Source: Formicarius rufipectus
Lineage: Eukaryota; Chordata; Aves; Passeriformes; Formicariidae
NCBI GenBank assembly: GCA_013399695.1
Contig: VXAU01001335.1
Span: forward strand, 372,206 to 436,205
Reading direction: 5' to 3'
Length of the DNA stretch: 64,000 bases
Shown here in pieces: positions 1-12,434 of this stretch. A program made the translations under genes and the position numbers. Numbering within the stretch: the first letter of the stretch is position 1; each line of letters begins with the position of its first letter. The notes under the pieces are model-generated. The model was not told the origin of the DNA. It searched no databases and saw only the letters and a program-made list of their open reading frames with translations.

Positions 1-3000
1 CAGAGTGACAGAAGATGGAAGCATGCCTTTTCTGTGGGGAGACGCTAGAAATGGCAAAAGTGTCTCAGAAACCATTACTCATCTCAACATCCCCCATCTA
101 CGGAGAAGCAGAAAGAAACCCTCATTGATGGAGGTGGCTGAGAAGATCTTGAAGAGGTGGCCAAGGAGCAGGCAAGGAGGAGCCCTGGTTGGGTGTCCTT
201 CCTCTTCAGGAGTCAGGCTTTTCCCAGGGCCCACTGCAACCCCAGTGTGGCAGTGACTTGAGATTTGGTGGCTTGTGTTTCTGTAGCTGTAGACTGAACA
301 CAATATGTAAATGGTCTGTTCATTTTTTCCCGTTGCTGTGAAGGTGGAGTGATGGCAGCTTTATTATAGCACACACGTTCTTTAGTAAGGCAGTTAATGA
401 ACTGTCAAGATTTCTGTAATAAACTTCTCTTTCAGAGTAGTAAGCAATAACTCACTGCAAGATGAAGCTTATTTTTAGTCATTGCTCAGAAATGTGTTTT
501 ACTAATTCTGAGAAATAAATCTCATCTTTTTCAAGAGCCTCATCTCTCGGTAAAATCAGACTGTGAGACTTTCTCAGAGCAACTGAGTAGGATTTTTAAA
601 ACATGTTTATAATTACTCCTTTTTATTTAGAGTGAAAGTATGTGTGCCATGGAGTTGTAAAACTGCGGAGGGAATTGAGAAATTCTAACTCATCAGTATC
701 ATTCTTTCTGCCTCAAGCCATTTCTCTTTCTTCGTGAGAAGACAACTAATCCTGGCCACCAGTAACTGGGAGCACAGAGCTGTGGCCAGGACATGATGCT
801 GCTCTGTAGCAGGGCACAGTTGCTTGTCTTGACATTTTCTGAATTTAAAAAAAAGTCAGTTTGGATTTGCCACTCTTGTTCCTTTCCAACAAACATTGCC
901 CACAGCTGTGCTCAAACAGCCAGGTGGAGGAGATGTGATTCAATGGAATCCTTAGACTATAAAGCACACTTTTATTCCAGCTGAGGATCTCACCCTCTAA
1001 GTATGTGTCTGTCAAATAAGAGTAAAACAACAGCTTTTATACATTTGAAAGTGATGGGTTTCAAATATTATCTATCATATACATTCTTCAAGAATCATTA
1101 CAAAGTTTATCTAATTATACATTCAGTTACTTATCCCCTATGTTTATTATTATGGGGTAGTTATAAAAAGCCTGATCATCCCAAGCAGCTATCCCCCACC
1201 CATCTTCTGTTTCTTCTGCAATGTTATTGATTACTTTTGCTTACATGCAAAAAATGTTTCTTCCCTGTTTGTTTTTTTTCCTTCTGATCTATCCATGTAA
1301 GCCACAATTCCCCTTTATCTTAACTGCCCACAACTGGCCAGAGCCCCTACTTGCAGGTGATTACATGCTGCAAAATTACACTCACACTAAATTTTAAAAG
1401 TTATTCTAACATGGTTAAACTTTTATTTATTTTGTTTTATCTATGATTCAGATGAAGTTACTTGTTATAAATAATTTGTCTGAAAGCACATTTCCTTTTG
1501 CAAATGATGTTCACACAGTTTACTATCCATGACTTTAATAACTGTTTAAAGTTTTACAGTGTGGATATACTTGAGATTATTTTTTCCTCCTAAGCTTTCT
1601 GCTGCCTTTCCAATTTTCATGTCTTATGGTTGGTCAAAGAAATCATGTGCTCATGTTTCTTGTCCATGAGCTGATCCAGGCTTTATGGCCAGGAAAATTC
1701 CCTCTTCAGCTGTTAATTATGCTCAGATGCTTTCCCACTATTCCTGAAATGTGTCTGCAAATAATAAAAGACCATTTTGAAGAAAGCTGCAAGTGCTTTT
1801 TTGAATATTAACACAAGTTTCAACAGGGCTTTTAGATTCTGTGCATCTCCTGCAAAACACAGAAAGGTTCCTGCATTAGTGTTTATGAATAAGCAAATAC
1901 AAAAGGGCAAAATATGCCAACAAGTCTGTGTTAAACCAGCAATGTAGAAGCAATGCCACTTCCCACTGCCTGTCTCCCAGCGCCTGCACGGGCAGACTGA
2001 TGGCTGCATTGATAACCCCAGCACCTTCCCTCCCAGTTGATGGGGATCCTTATGGTTATCGCCAGCCTTTTGCTTATCACGAATGTAGCAATATTTCTGC
2101 TGACTCTTCCACTTTCTTCCCTCCAGGAGTGACTGAGGGATTGCGATGTTTTGCTTATGACCTCTGGTGGTAGAAGGGAGGCTCTACAACCCTTTATTTG
2201 CACCCAAAATGACCGTGGAAAAAAAGCATGCAGCCTTGTCTCAAGAAACAGGCTGTGGCTTAGCTGGGGTTGAGTTTTTACCACGCACTGAATTTTTCTT
2301 AAGTACATCCTTACGTGATATTGAATCGATTGAATGAACGTTCTCACGCAGACAGTGCCATTGACAGAGATATGCTGGGGGACACACCGAGTGGTAATTA
2401 CCCTCTTCTCCAGTGCTTGCTCTTCAGGAGTGTCCTGCTTCCATTATGTGTTATTTTATGGCATGTCCCAAACTAAAATAATATTAAAAAAAAAAATCAA
2501 ACTTTTTCTTAGCACTAAAAACTTTGTTTTCAAAATGAAATTTATTTCTCATTTCCCAAGCACTTTGCACCAGAGAAATCATGATCAGATTTTGGTTAAC
2601 TAACCTGCAGAGCTGCAACGAAATGTGTACATATAAGCTGTGCATTAGCTAACTATATACTCAGGGAAAGAAAGGGAGTAACTGCATATTACTGAGTAGG
2701 AAGTTGTGGAAAATGAGAAGCAAGTAACATATAGGCATTTCCATAAGAAAGGCAGTGCTAGGTACAGGCCAAGATACCTGCATCCTAATTTTGTTTTCTA
2801 ACAACTGGCAGCTCAACGCAACTACCAAACCATTTCCTTTCTCTGTACCAGCCCCAGCTGTTGCCCCCATCTCCTGCCCAGTCTGTGGAGGTGGGACATT
2901 GTGTATCTGTTGTTCAGTACATTAAACATCAAGCTTTACTTGAGAGAACAAAAAGAGACAGATTTACCCCTGCTCAAGCTGCCTCCTCTCCATGGAACAG

Positions 3001-3125
3001 TTATCCTAAACTTTTACAGCAACAAAGTCTCTCGCTGAGAGGGAAGGGAACACAGAAAGGCTTCATCTCCCTTCCAGTCTTCAGATTGCATGGAAAATCT
3101 CATGGCAGGTATTTGTGGTATTTGG
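1..3125. other. Unique non-coding sequence
   Basis: AT-rich sequence with no repeat, RNA gene or domain-bearing open frame that I recognise. The open frames here are all under 140 codons, overlap on both strands and look like chance. Nothing else is visible. Confidence 0.6.
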
Positions 3126-3183
3126 TATTTGTTTGGTTTTTGTTGGTTGGTTTTTTATTTTCCTCTTTTTTTTTTTTTTTTTC
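3126..3183. repeat. T/G-rich low-complexity tract ending in poly-T
   Basis: A GTTTGGTTTTTGTTGGTTGG-like stretch runs into a poly-T of about 17 bases. Similar T/G-rich (or complementary A/C-rich) tracts recur near 10.08, 13.23, 22.2, 41.04 and 48.8 kb. Confidence 0.85.
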
Positions 3184-6100
3184 AATCAAATAACCCTTTC
3201 CTAAACTGTACAGAAAAAATGAGGTGCCATTTGTCAGACACTCGGCAGTGCAGCAAAATCCTTTCCCTGAAAAGTTCAATGTGGAAGAATAAAAACTAAT
3301 GGCACTGAAGGAAGGGGAGGAACTGCAGGAGTGTGCATTTCCTTTGCAGAGACCTGCAAAGAAATTGGGTCACCGCAGTGAGTCTGACAGCAGGGCTTCA
3401 CCTTGCCAAAGCAAGTCAGCCTACTTTTAGCCCTGTGTATGTGTAGATCCCCATAGTCTGTCCTTAATTTTAAGCCCATTGGCTTCACTGGGAACTTTCC
3501 TGCTTAGTGCTTTGTGGTTTTCTGAGCTGGGTGAGCAAAGATGTCTATTTGAAGAGCTATCTCTCAGTATTAATGAGGCTAGATGTTTTTGACACAGCCT
3601 TTTGAAAAGTTATTTTAGTAAATCTTTATCTCACATTATCTGTGCTCTGAAAAAGGCAACATCACTTTTAGTGCAATGTGGTGTCATTGTGTCTCTTCCT
3701 GTGGCACCCATAGGAAGCAGCATGCTTTCTTTGAAAAGTCAGGCAATACACAATTTATTACAAGGCTAAGCACCTATATTACATTTGGGAAGAGTTTCAT
3801 AATAGCAAGGTCCTCTCAATAGATGGATTTAAAGTCTCCACCACATTTCAGGCATTTCATTGAAGATGGTCCAATTCAGTAGTCACTCTGGTGACGTGTT
3901 GAAACACACATACCCCAGTTTCAGCACCTTTGCAGTAGGTGCTGTGTACTCAGAGAAGGGAAGTAGCAGCTTGGACTCATGCCAGACCAGTACATCCCAC
4001 CTCATATCTCACCTGGAAGTGGCTGTCTCTGACCTTTCAGTGACCACAACGATGATGGGGATGAGCTGATTACCAGACTCTTTAGTTACATGCATGAAGT
4101 TGTGCAGCACAGAGCCAGACTGGTGATTCTACAGTGGTTGCAGAGGAGGAGACATCCCTGATTGCTCAGAAATGAGATCTCTTAGATGTGGGGTGGGGAG
4201 GAGTGGTGCTGGAGAATTTGTGAATTTGCCCAAGTGCACACAGGCTGTCTGGGTGATAGCCAGGGATGAATGCTTGGCTCTGTTGCCCTTGTCCTTGCTC
4301 ACTCAGAGGGGTGTGAAACAGGCAGGTGCAGTCTGACAGCTCTTTTCAGAACTGTCTGTGAGAAAGGAGGATGAAAAAAGCTGAGAAGAGCAGAGAAGCC
4401 AAGCCAAATGCCCATTGTTCCCCTGGGTAGTGCTTAAAAAGCCAAGATATTCATGGTAGAGGAAGTGTACTGTGTTTATGTCAGACCCCTGAGACTTTTT
4501 TACAGCACCACTACCCCACCAGAGTTTTGTCCCAGGGATTCACAAGCTTTGTTTAAAGTATTGACCATGGCTCTACAATGAGATGAAAGGCAGTTCCTCC
4601 TTCCTCCTGGCCATGCTACACAGCATCCCACAATGTGAAGGAGGAACATTTGTCACCTAAGCTTCACGAGTACATGGAAAGGTAGCCTGAATGTATTTTA
4701 ACACCAATGGGAGCTATATATGTATATGTTTAACAGGAGCTATGTATATGATGTCACCTGCACAACCATTGCCATGTGGTTTCGTACGAGGAGAGTTTCC
4801 AAAACTACAGATGAACAGCATAGAGAAATAAAAGTTCAGGAAATCCTTTGGTTTTGCTGAGTTCAGATTTGACACTAGAAAAAAGTTACAGGTGTGAGGA
4901 AGATAGGAGAGGAAAAAAGCCTGTTTTCCATCTTTGTGGGCAATATGGGAGACATAGGAAAATGCTCAAATCCAAAGACCATCAGCAGGTGTTAGGCATT
5001 CACCAGGCAACGAGGAAGGGAGCCAATTTTGGAAAGGAACAGCTGACATCCCTGTACCAGGCTGAAGGCCATGAGGAGAGGCAGAGACAGGCAGCAAGCT
5101 AAATTAAAAAACAAACTAACTGGCTGGTACCTGTACACAGGCCACACTACAGCCCTCACAAGTCTAACACAATCTCAGCATGGGAAATATGAAAAAGGGC
5201 AAGAGGGAGGCAAGAGCAAAAAGATAAGGGCAAAGAAAAGAAGGGAAGAGAGGTGTGCCTCTCCCAGCAGAAACTGGCTTTCCTCTTCTGTGTATGCTTT
5301 TCCTATCTCAATGTACAAAGCTTGTGGGCAGTCGATTAGATCACTCTCCCCCTTGCCATTTGTATGTCACGTCTCTGCTTATCTTGGATCTTCCCCAGGG
5401 CAAGGAGTATATCTTCATGTGCACAGCCTAGCTGCACTGCAATGCAGAGGTTAAGAAAAATAGTAAAGCACTCACAGAGAGAAAACAGCATAGAGATTTT
5501 TTTGTGAACAATGGAAAAAATAAATGACAGTGTCTGAACTTGTTACATTTAACTGCATAAACATATTGAAAGTCTGCTGCCCTCTGTGCCTTTATTATTC
5601 CCATGCAACTACTTCCCTAACCTCACTTAGCCCACATGGCAAAGTATGGTGCCCTTTTACTGGAAATAAGCCCTGTCCCTGTCAGTGTTGAGACTATCAC
5701 TGTAATGCTTGCTGTAGGGGAAAGAGAGAGGAAAATCAGTGCCTGATGTGCGAGCAGACAGTAAAACTCCAGGGTCATAGGAAGCCACAAATCTGCCAGA
5801 GATTATTAATTCAGTGGAGAAGGTAGAAACCTAAAAGTTTTTTTCTGCTTTCTTTATTCTGTCAAATTTCTTTTTACTTGATGCAAGGAACAAGGGATTA
5901 GGAGTGATGTCTGAAAGGAAAGGTCCCAGTGCACAGGAAATATTGGGATGCTGGGCTGTTGCAGGGCAGCATGCCAGTGATCAAGATCTATTTGAGCATG
6001 GGTGATTCAGGCCTGCCTGACATGTCAAAACTCTGTCCCATCTGTGACGTGGCACGTTAGATGATGTTAGATTTGGGCAACCTTCAGACAGGAACCATCT

Positions 6101-6753
6101 GTAGTGCTGCCTTCTCATCTCCAAAGTCATGGCTTTACTTCTGTCTTTGAAGCAGCCCAGAGACGAGTTGTGTGAGACCTTGTGTGAGCACAGGTGGAGA
6201 ATTACTCCAAATGTAATTGAAGCTTCAAGAAGCAAATCATAAGAATCCCACAGTTCATGGAATTTCTCAGCAGCAGCAGCAGGAGAAACTTAAATATTTG
6301 AACAAAAATGATTTCTTAGCTGCTTTCCCCCTTCTAGGAATGGGTTAGCCTCGGTCACACTGTATGCACCACTGATGCCCCCTCGTCTTCTGACCCTGTC
6401 TTCTCTCATTTCACAGCTTAAAAATATACAGATATTCTCCTTTAACTATCAAGACCCCAGGTAGCCATGTCCTTGATCTTTTGATCTTCCCTTCCCATCT
6501 CTTTATTCTGATAAAACCCTTGGCATCCTTGCACTCTCCATTTCTCACTCTCGTTCTGCTGCCCTCCCTTTTGCAGCTCTCCATGCATGAAATAATCTCC
6601 AGAGAAAGGTTTTTACATTCTCATCCTCTCCTGTCAAAAAGCTCACATCTCACATCTGTCATGGACCTGACAAGTAGTGCAGTAATATGATAGCTATGCT
6701 ATCTAATACACTAATACTAATACTCTAACTCTTCCAGATGTCCATGATGGACC
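3184..6753. other. Unique non-coding sequence
   Basis: No gene is supported. A stretch near 4222-4285 ('gcccaagtgcacacaggctg') resembles the antisense core of a MIR SINE, but too weakly to annotate. The frame at 5071-5454 is the longest here and shows no recognisable domain. Confidence 0.55.
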
Positions 6754-6785
6754 TATATATATATATATATAATATATGTATGTAT
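6754..6785. repeat. (TA)n microsatellite
   Basis: A run of about nine perfect TA units followed by imperfect AATATATGTATGTAT. It is a simple repeat likely to vary in length between individuals. Confidence 0.9.
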
Positions 6786-8244
6786 AAGTGCAGGAGACCT
6801 GTCAAGAATTTATAACCTACAATGGAAATAATAACAGACCAAAAAAAAATAACAAGGAGGAATTTCAAGATTTACAATTTTTGCAATTTACCATCTCACA
6901 ATTTTTAGGCTCATAAATTTTATCTGTACTTCATTCAAACTGGAAGAGGGAACAACCACACCTTAGAAATTAAAGGGCAGGGCATGATTCATACCCAGGC
7001 AGCTAAAATCCATAGACTCTCCTGCTCCCTTTCAAAAATCCTGAGTGTGGCCATGTCCTGGCACGCTGGGGTGGTCCCTTCACCTCTGAGTTCCACTGAG
7101 GCACTACATAGAGGACTGCTGGTTGACTGACCAATCCCATTTAGGGAAAACACTACTGATATGCTGCACTGATATATGGAGGAGCAGTGCTCAAACTCAT
7201 GGCTCAGCCCTGCTTAATTTAGCTCTGCAAACATACTCATATTGCATCCATTCCCTAGTAAATGATTTTTCTTGTCTTTGCTTTTTCCTTGATGAGTTCA
7301 CACAGCATTTAGCTGTGTAAAAAAAATGAGAGCCTACCATCCCTCTCTGTCCAGTGGAACCTGCTCAAAGTGCTGTATTCAGAAGCAGACCTGTGTAACA
7401 TGAAATCCTGCTTGCACTTCTCCAAATGGACTAAGAAAGTGTTTTCATGCACAGGAGGTCCCCCAGAGACCCGAGAGCAGCATCCTTTGAAGACAAACTC
7501 TGCCTGGGACACACCATTTCTCAACCCATGACTTGTATGCATACAGACACAAACACAAATGGGCACATTATCGGAATGCTGTTCACAGTGAAAGTAGATG
7601 AAGTGACAATACCCATTCTTCTTCTCCTTCTTCCCCACATGCATTCCTAAGCCCAGGTGTTGGTCTGCCAGCCTGCCTTGGCCAAAAGAACTGCCAAATG
7701 TGAGGCACTCAGAGCTGTCTTAGGCTTTTGCTTTCAAGTGCATGTTAACATGATAACAGCAGTACTTTATAACAGGCAACAGATTGCAAAGAATTTTGTC
7801 AACCTGAACTACAAACAGTAAGAACAAGCTTCAGGACTCTGGGCATACATTGGCGGAGGAAAAAGAATGGCTGGGAAGTGTCCTCTGATTAAACGTGTCA
7901 AAACGTTGGGTCCAAAACTCTGTAAATCTTTGCCTGTGAAATATCATTTGTGGACTGGTTCTGGTGCATCGATGAAAGGAAGCTTCCCCATGCCATGTGG
8001 TGCCTAGGAAAGAAAGGCCAGGAGTCTGAGCTCAAAGTTTGCTCAGAGTGCCCTCTGTCCTGTGACTGGAGGACAGAAAGTAGGACCAGGTCTTATGCTG
8101 CATCTGCTCTGCACTTTGGGTGCAGGTCTTCCTATAATTTCGAGTTAATTCATTTGTTACTTACCACGATAGATTTCTGTGGTTATTTGTTCAGCAATGT
8201 AACAATAACAGAATATAAACTGGTTATCTCTTCTGTATGCTATC
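6786..8244. other. Unique non-coding sequence
   Basis: No repeat family, RNA gene or credible exon was recognised. The plus-strand frame that starts at 7950 runs on into the next block and is discussed there. Confidence 0.55.
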
Positions 8245-8260
8245 TCATCATCATCATCAT
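8245..8260 (+). repeat. (TCA)n short tandem repeat
   Basis: Five TCA/ATC units immediately precede the CpG-dense block. They could be chance, or part of the same ancestral element. Confidence 0.75.
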
Positions 8261-8410
8261 GGCTAGACTTCGCGAACGAAGATTTGGGAGGATTTTACCC
8301 ACGCTTGCTGCAAGCGCGCTGATGGCTGGTAAGGCCAATGCGAGATGGGCAAGTCCGGTTGCAAAAGGCACAGCAGAAAGTTTCCGTAGGTGGTACTGTC
8401 AGGGCACGGT
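8261..8410. other. CpG-dense block of unknown origin
   Basis: By hand count there are ten CpG dinucleotides in 150 bases, while the surrounding kilobases have almost none. The block opens with the imperfect palindrome 'cttcgcgaacgaag' (8269-8282). It lies inside the longest open frame of the window (7950-8519, 189 codons, plus strand), whose middle part is arginine- and alanine-rich here (for example RLRERRFGRILP). I do not recognise the protein or a repeat family. Methylated bird DNA loses CpG, so retained CpG means a recent insertion, an unmethylated regulatory element, or a sequence under selection. It could be an exapted old repeat, an exon of an unrecognised gene, or a relic of a foreign or coding sequence. 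Confidence 0.5.
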
Positions 8411-10074
8411 TCTTTCTGCTTTGTCTTTTCTATGCTATCTAATATGTAGGAAATGTCTTCACCTTTGTGAAAACTTAATAATCATGGAGCATTGTTTATT
8501 AAAATGGGGAGAAAAATAATGTGAGAGTGGATGTAGAATGTGACTGGGGAATAAAAAGACAGAGCTGTACCTTTATGAATACTGAATTCCTAAAATTGAT
8601 ATTACTCATTTCATGTGAATAACTAAGCAGTAATGACCATGGCACAGGCTATTGCAGGCAATTAATGATCAGCTCTAGGGGTTGATGGTCTGTGAGAAAG
8701 TTAAGGGACATTAACCTCTACTGGCTATTAGTCATTCAACTATTGCCAAATGCTGACTCTATTGCAGATTCCTCCCATTTTTAAAATATAGACATTAAAA
8801 TTTGCACCAAAATCAGTCACAGTTTAATTAATGTAAGTGAGCAAGACATTTCTGCAAAAATAGCAAGCAACGAGGTCAGTCTGTGATGGCCCAAAGACCT
8901 CTTGGCTTCTGTTTGTGTCTGGATGGCCAATGATGGAAGGCTGAGAAGGCACCTCAGCATGCTTCCAGTTTTCCTTGATTCAGGGGGTCCCCTCTCTGAG
9001 GGCTGCTTTGTGCACACCCGCTGGCATCAAGTGTCCTAAGAAGAAACTAGAGCTGGTTTTCCTTTACCTGTCAGTGAGTTTCAGCCTTCTAGGAAAGAGA
9101 GAAATACGAGGATGGAAGATACTTGGGAGGTTTGTATACATGTGTGCATCTGAATTTATACATATATATATGAAAGAATGGATCCAATACCAAAAAAGCA
9201 AAGCTGGTAAAGAGTACTAGTAAGGGATATTTATTTTGGCTTTTTTTTTTTTTTTTTTAAATGAGGGATTATTAACAGGAAACACCTGACCTGCCTTTTT
9301 CCCACTCTTGTATCCTGATAATTTGCCCTTAGACTGATTACAGACATTAGGGACAGAACCAGCTTCATTATGCATTTGGATAGTTTTGTCCTCAGAACCA
9401 TTTCAAACTGCAATCCCAGACATTAGACAAACTACACAACTTCGTAATACAAACAAGCATAAAAGGCTACAGAATCCTCATGTCTTTAACAGTCAATCTG
9501 AAGTGAGTAAACAATAAAGAATGAGAAGAACAAACCATAATAATAAGAATAATAATCAGCTATATTTCAATTTCAGAAAACATTTTTTCCACTTTTTTAT
9601 TCTTGTTTGTCCTGGAGTAAAGAGGGGAATTGGGGTTGTTTAATAAAGAAGTTATATTAAATAAGATTTATCAAGTCACATTGTTACAAGTGTAATTTTG
9701 TTTCAGACAAAACCAGTCTAATCCTCATGAGATGGCTTTATTGCTCATATCATTGAGACACTTACAAAAACACTCTGGAGAGAATCAGAAGAGCAAAAAT
9801 TGAAGGGAAATGCACCTAAACAACACCTACCACTTCTGTGGGAGATAGAAGAGGTTTTTTTAATTTATTTTGTTACATATTACTACATCCTCAGGCCCAG
9901 AGTATAACTGCTTTTTCATTGTAAAGAAGAGACAAACTGATGCTATCAAACTGACTGCATTGTTGAAGTAGTGGTCATAAATTACAAATACACCTTTTGT
10001 TGTAGCCCAGGTTCTAAAGCTGCATCCATGGTCTACTGACAGGCTCTTCTGTAGTATTGCCCTGGCTTTTGCAT
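8411..10074. other. Unique non-coding sequence with one T18 run
   Basis: Nothing is recognised apart from a perfect run of 18 T at 9241-9258. That run could be the poly-A tail of a minus-strand retrocopy, but no body of such a copy is identifiable next to it. Confidence 0.55.
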
Positions 10075-10125
10075 TTTGTTTTTTTGGTGGTTTTTTTGCT
10101 TGTTTGTTTTGTTTTGTTTTCCCCC
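10075..10125. repeat. T/G-rich low-complexity tract
   Basis: Runs of T broken by single or double G (GTTTTTTTGGTGG, then GTTTTGTTTTGTTTT), followed by a short C-rich patch. It directly precedes the long purine tract. Confidence 0.8.
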
Positions 10126-10140
10126 AACCCCCACGGTTGT

Positions 10141-10350
10141 GAAAAGAAAAGAAAAGAGAAAAGAAGAATATGGGAGGGAGAGGGAAGAAGGGAAGGGAAG
10201 GGAAGGGAAGGGAAGGGAAGGGAAGGGAAGGGAAGGGAAGGAAAAGGAAAAGGAAAAGGAAAAGGAAAAGGAAAAGGAAAAGGAAAAGGAAAAGGAAAAG
10301 GAAAAGGAAAAGGAAAAGGATGGAAGGGAAGAGGGGAAAGGAAAAAAAGA
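10141..10350 (+). repeat. Compound polypurine microsatellite: (GGGAA)n then (GGAAAA)n
   Basis: About 210 bases of almost pure purine on the plus strand. It begins as irregular GAAAA units, becomes about ten GGGAA pentamers (roughly 10187-10240), then switches sharply to about thirteen GGAAAA hexamers (roughly 10240-10320), and ends in a degenerate GGAAG-rich tail. The long Phe-Pro, Gly-Lys and Glu-Lys frames on both strands are translations of this repeat and are not genes. Mirror-symmetric purine tracts of this length can adopt triplex (H-DNA) structure and are often length-variable. Confidence 0.95.
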
Positions 10351-11454
10351 AACACCTTATTCCTAGAAGTCCAATCCAGAACAAGCCCTACTTTAGGGTT
10401 CTCTTCACCCCTGACAATTATTAAATTGTTTTCAAACAGAAAATGAGCAGTTGAAAATTATAAACTGGCCGATTGGTCTGCTAGTGCTACAGCAGGGCAA
10501 GCTTGAGCACAGGGAAACACCCTGTGCTGCATTTTTATTTGCAGAGGATCTGGTCTTTTGATCTGTGTGTCCAGAGAAGCTGCCCTGGTTACAATTTCTT
10601 AAAAGTGTGGTTTCTAATGAACAAGATTTTGGAAGATTAGGGACTAAAGACACTAACTGTGAAGCTTCAAAGGAAACAGCTGGAAGGAGGAGGACATGGA
10701 AGCGCAGTGTGACCTTACCAATCCTGTGAAGTCAACTGCCCTCTGACCCTCTCTAGTTTAATTAAGGCTGGCAAAAATATGCTTGCTTCAGCCAAAATCT
10801 TTTCTCTTGGTCCTTCCTGCTGTGATGAGCGCAATGAAAACAATGATGCTATTTTGCATCCTAATTGAAACGAAACAGGCAGCTTACTTTTAATGGGTAG
10901 TAATTCTGCAGATGGTTAAGTTTCCCTAGCAATTAGATTTATCCTCCTGAAAGTTTTTGTACTACTTCTATTTTCATAGTCTCTATTTTGATAGCCCAAG
11001 TATTCAGAGTAGCTTTTCTTGACCAAGCTACACACACTGGTTATTTTTGGGTCTAAAACCAGTTCCTGAGAAGAAACCACCTCATCTGTTATCCTTTATT
11101 TTCTTGTTATTTTTTTTACAGTTAGTTTATGACACTGAAAGTATTCATATATTTTCCTTATTTATTATTACACGGAATAAATTAATTTTAGATTAATTTA
11201 GAAAAAGATGCAGTAGTTGCCTTGTACACAAGAGGGCAGATCTGCTTCTCCTTTCATCACCAACAGACCCCTGTTGTACTTTGTTCACCAATAACTTCTG
11301 CTTTCAGCTGGTATCTGAGGCTGGATGTCACAGGAACAGCATGTCTGCAAGACAGACTTTCAGTCTAAACAGCCACCACCATCCAGGGATGGTCTAAAGG
11401 CCTTTTATACTACTAAAGCAATGCCCATGTGGGTATAACAGGGTAACATCACAT
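10351..11454. other. Unique non-coding sequence
   Basis: No gene or repeat was recognised between the purine tract and the CR1 copy. Confidence 0.55.
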
Positions 11455-12434
11455 TGGTGACCTGTCACTAGTGGCGTTCCACAGGTCTCTGTACCATGCC
11501 CCATGCTCTTCAACATCTTCATAAACCATTTGGACTCAGGACTGGCAGGGTTACTAAGCAAGTTTAAAGATGACAAAAAACTGGGAGGAGCTGTTGACTC
11601 CATCAAAGGCAGGGAGGTCCTGCAGGGAGACCTAGAAAAATTAGAGGGGTGGGCAATCACCAACAATATGAAGTTCAACAAGGGGAAATGTCCTTGGGAT
11701 GGGGCAACTCCAGATATATGTAAAGACTGGGGAATGAGATGCTGGAAAGCAGTGCCATGAAAAGGGCCCTGGGGGTCCTGTTCGATTGCAAATTGAATCT
11801 GAGTCAGCAGTGCCCAGGAGAGCCAATCCTGTCCTGGGGGCATCAGGCACAGCATCCCCAGCCAGGCAAAAGAGGGGATTGCCCCTCTCTGCTCTTCACT
11901 GGGGCAGCCTCACCTTGGATATTGTGTGCAGTTTGGGCACTGCAATATAAGAAAGACATTAAGCCATTGGAGAGTGTCCAAAGGAGGGCAACAAAGATGG
12001 TGAAGGGCCTTGAAGGAAAGCCATATGAGGAGTGGCTGAGGGCACTTGGTCTATTCAGGCTGGGGAAGAGGAGACTGAGGGGAGACCTCATTGCAGTTAC
12101 AATTTCCTTGTGAGGGGAACAGGAGGGGCAGGCACTGATCTCTTCTCTGTGGTGACCAGATGCTGGACCCAAGGGAATGGCCTGAAGTTGTGTCAGTGGA
12201 GGTTTAGGCTGGATATGAGAAAAAGATCCTTCACCCAGAGGGTGGCTGGGCACTGGAACAGGCTCCCCAGGGAAGTGGTCATGGCACCAAGCCTGACAGA
12301 GTTCAAGAAGCATTTGAACAATGTGCTCAGGCACTTAGTGTGACTCTTGGGAATGGTTCTGTGCAGGACTAAGGCTTGGACTCGATAACCCTTGTAGGTC
12401 CCTTCCAACTCAGTATATTCTCTGATTCTGTGAT
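11455..12434 (+). mobile_element. CR1 LINE, 5'-truncated, RT C-terminal part plus 3' end
   Basis: A non-LTR retrotransposon copy in sense orientation. Broken reading frames encode the reverse transcriptase core and C-terminal part: MLFNIFINHLDSG (from 11503), the catalytic-box region (11563-11574), a middle part in another frame ending in QRRATKMVKGLE and RLRGDLI, and the C-terminal HWNRLPREV block (about 12250). At least two frameshifts and an internal deletion separate these pieces. The normal Phe-Ala-Asp-Asp catalytic box reads Phe-Lys-Asp-Asp. The 3' end is intact, with 'ggtcccttccaactcag' followed by short imperfect repeats of the ATTCTGTGAT type ending near 12434. The copy is dead. The 5' edge is set by where CR1-like sequence becomes unrecognisable. 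Confidence 0.95.

Noticed and set aside
4222..4285. Possible antisense MIR fragment
   Set aside because: Only about 20 bases resemble the MIR core; too weak without alignment.
7950..8519. 189-codon frame as a protein-coding gene
   Set aside because: Longest frame of the window but with no domain, no Kozak or splice context that I can support, and AT-rich flanks. Reported as a finding, not as a CDS.
9860..10446. Overlapping 84-174 codon frames rich in Phe-Pro, Gly-Lys or Glu-Lys
   Set aside because: They are translations of the GGGAA/GGAAAA repeat in several frames; every frame of a purine microsatellite is open.
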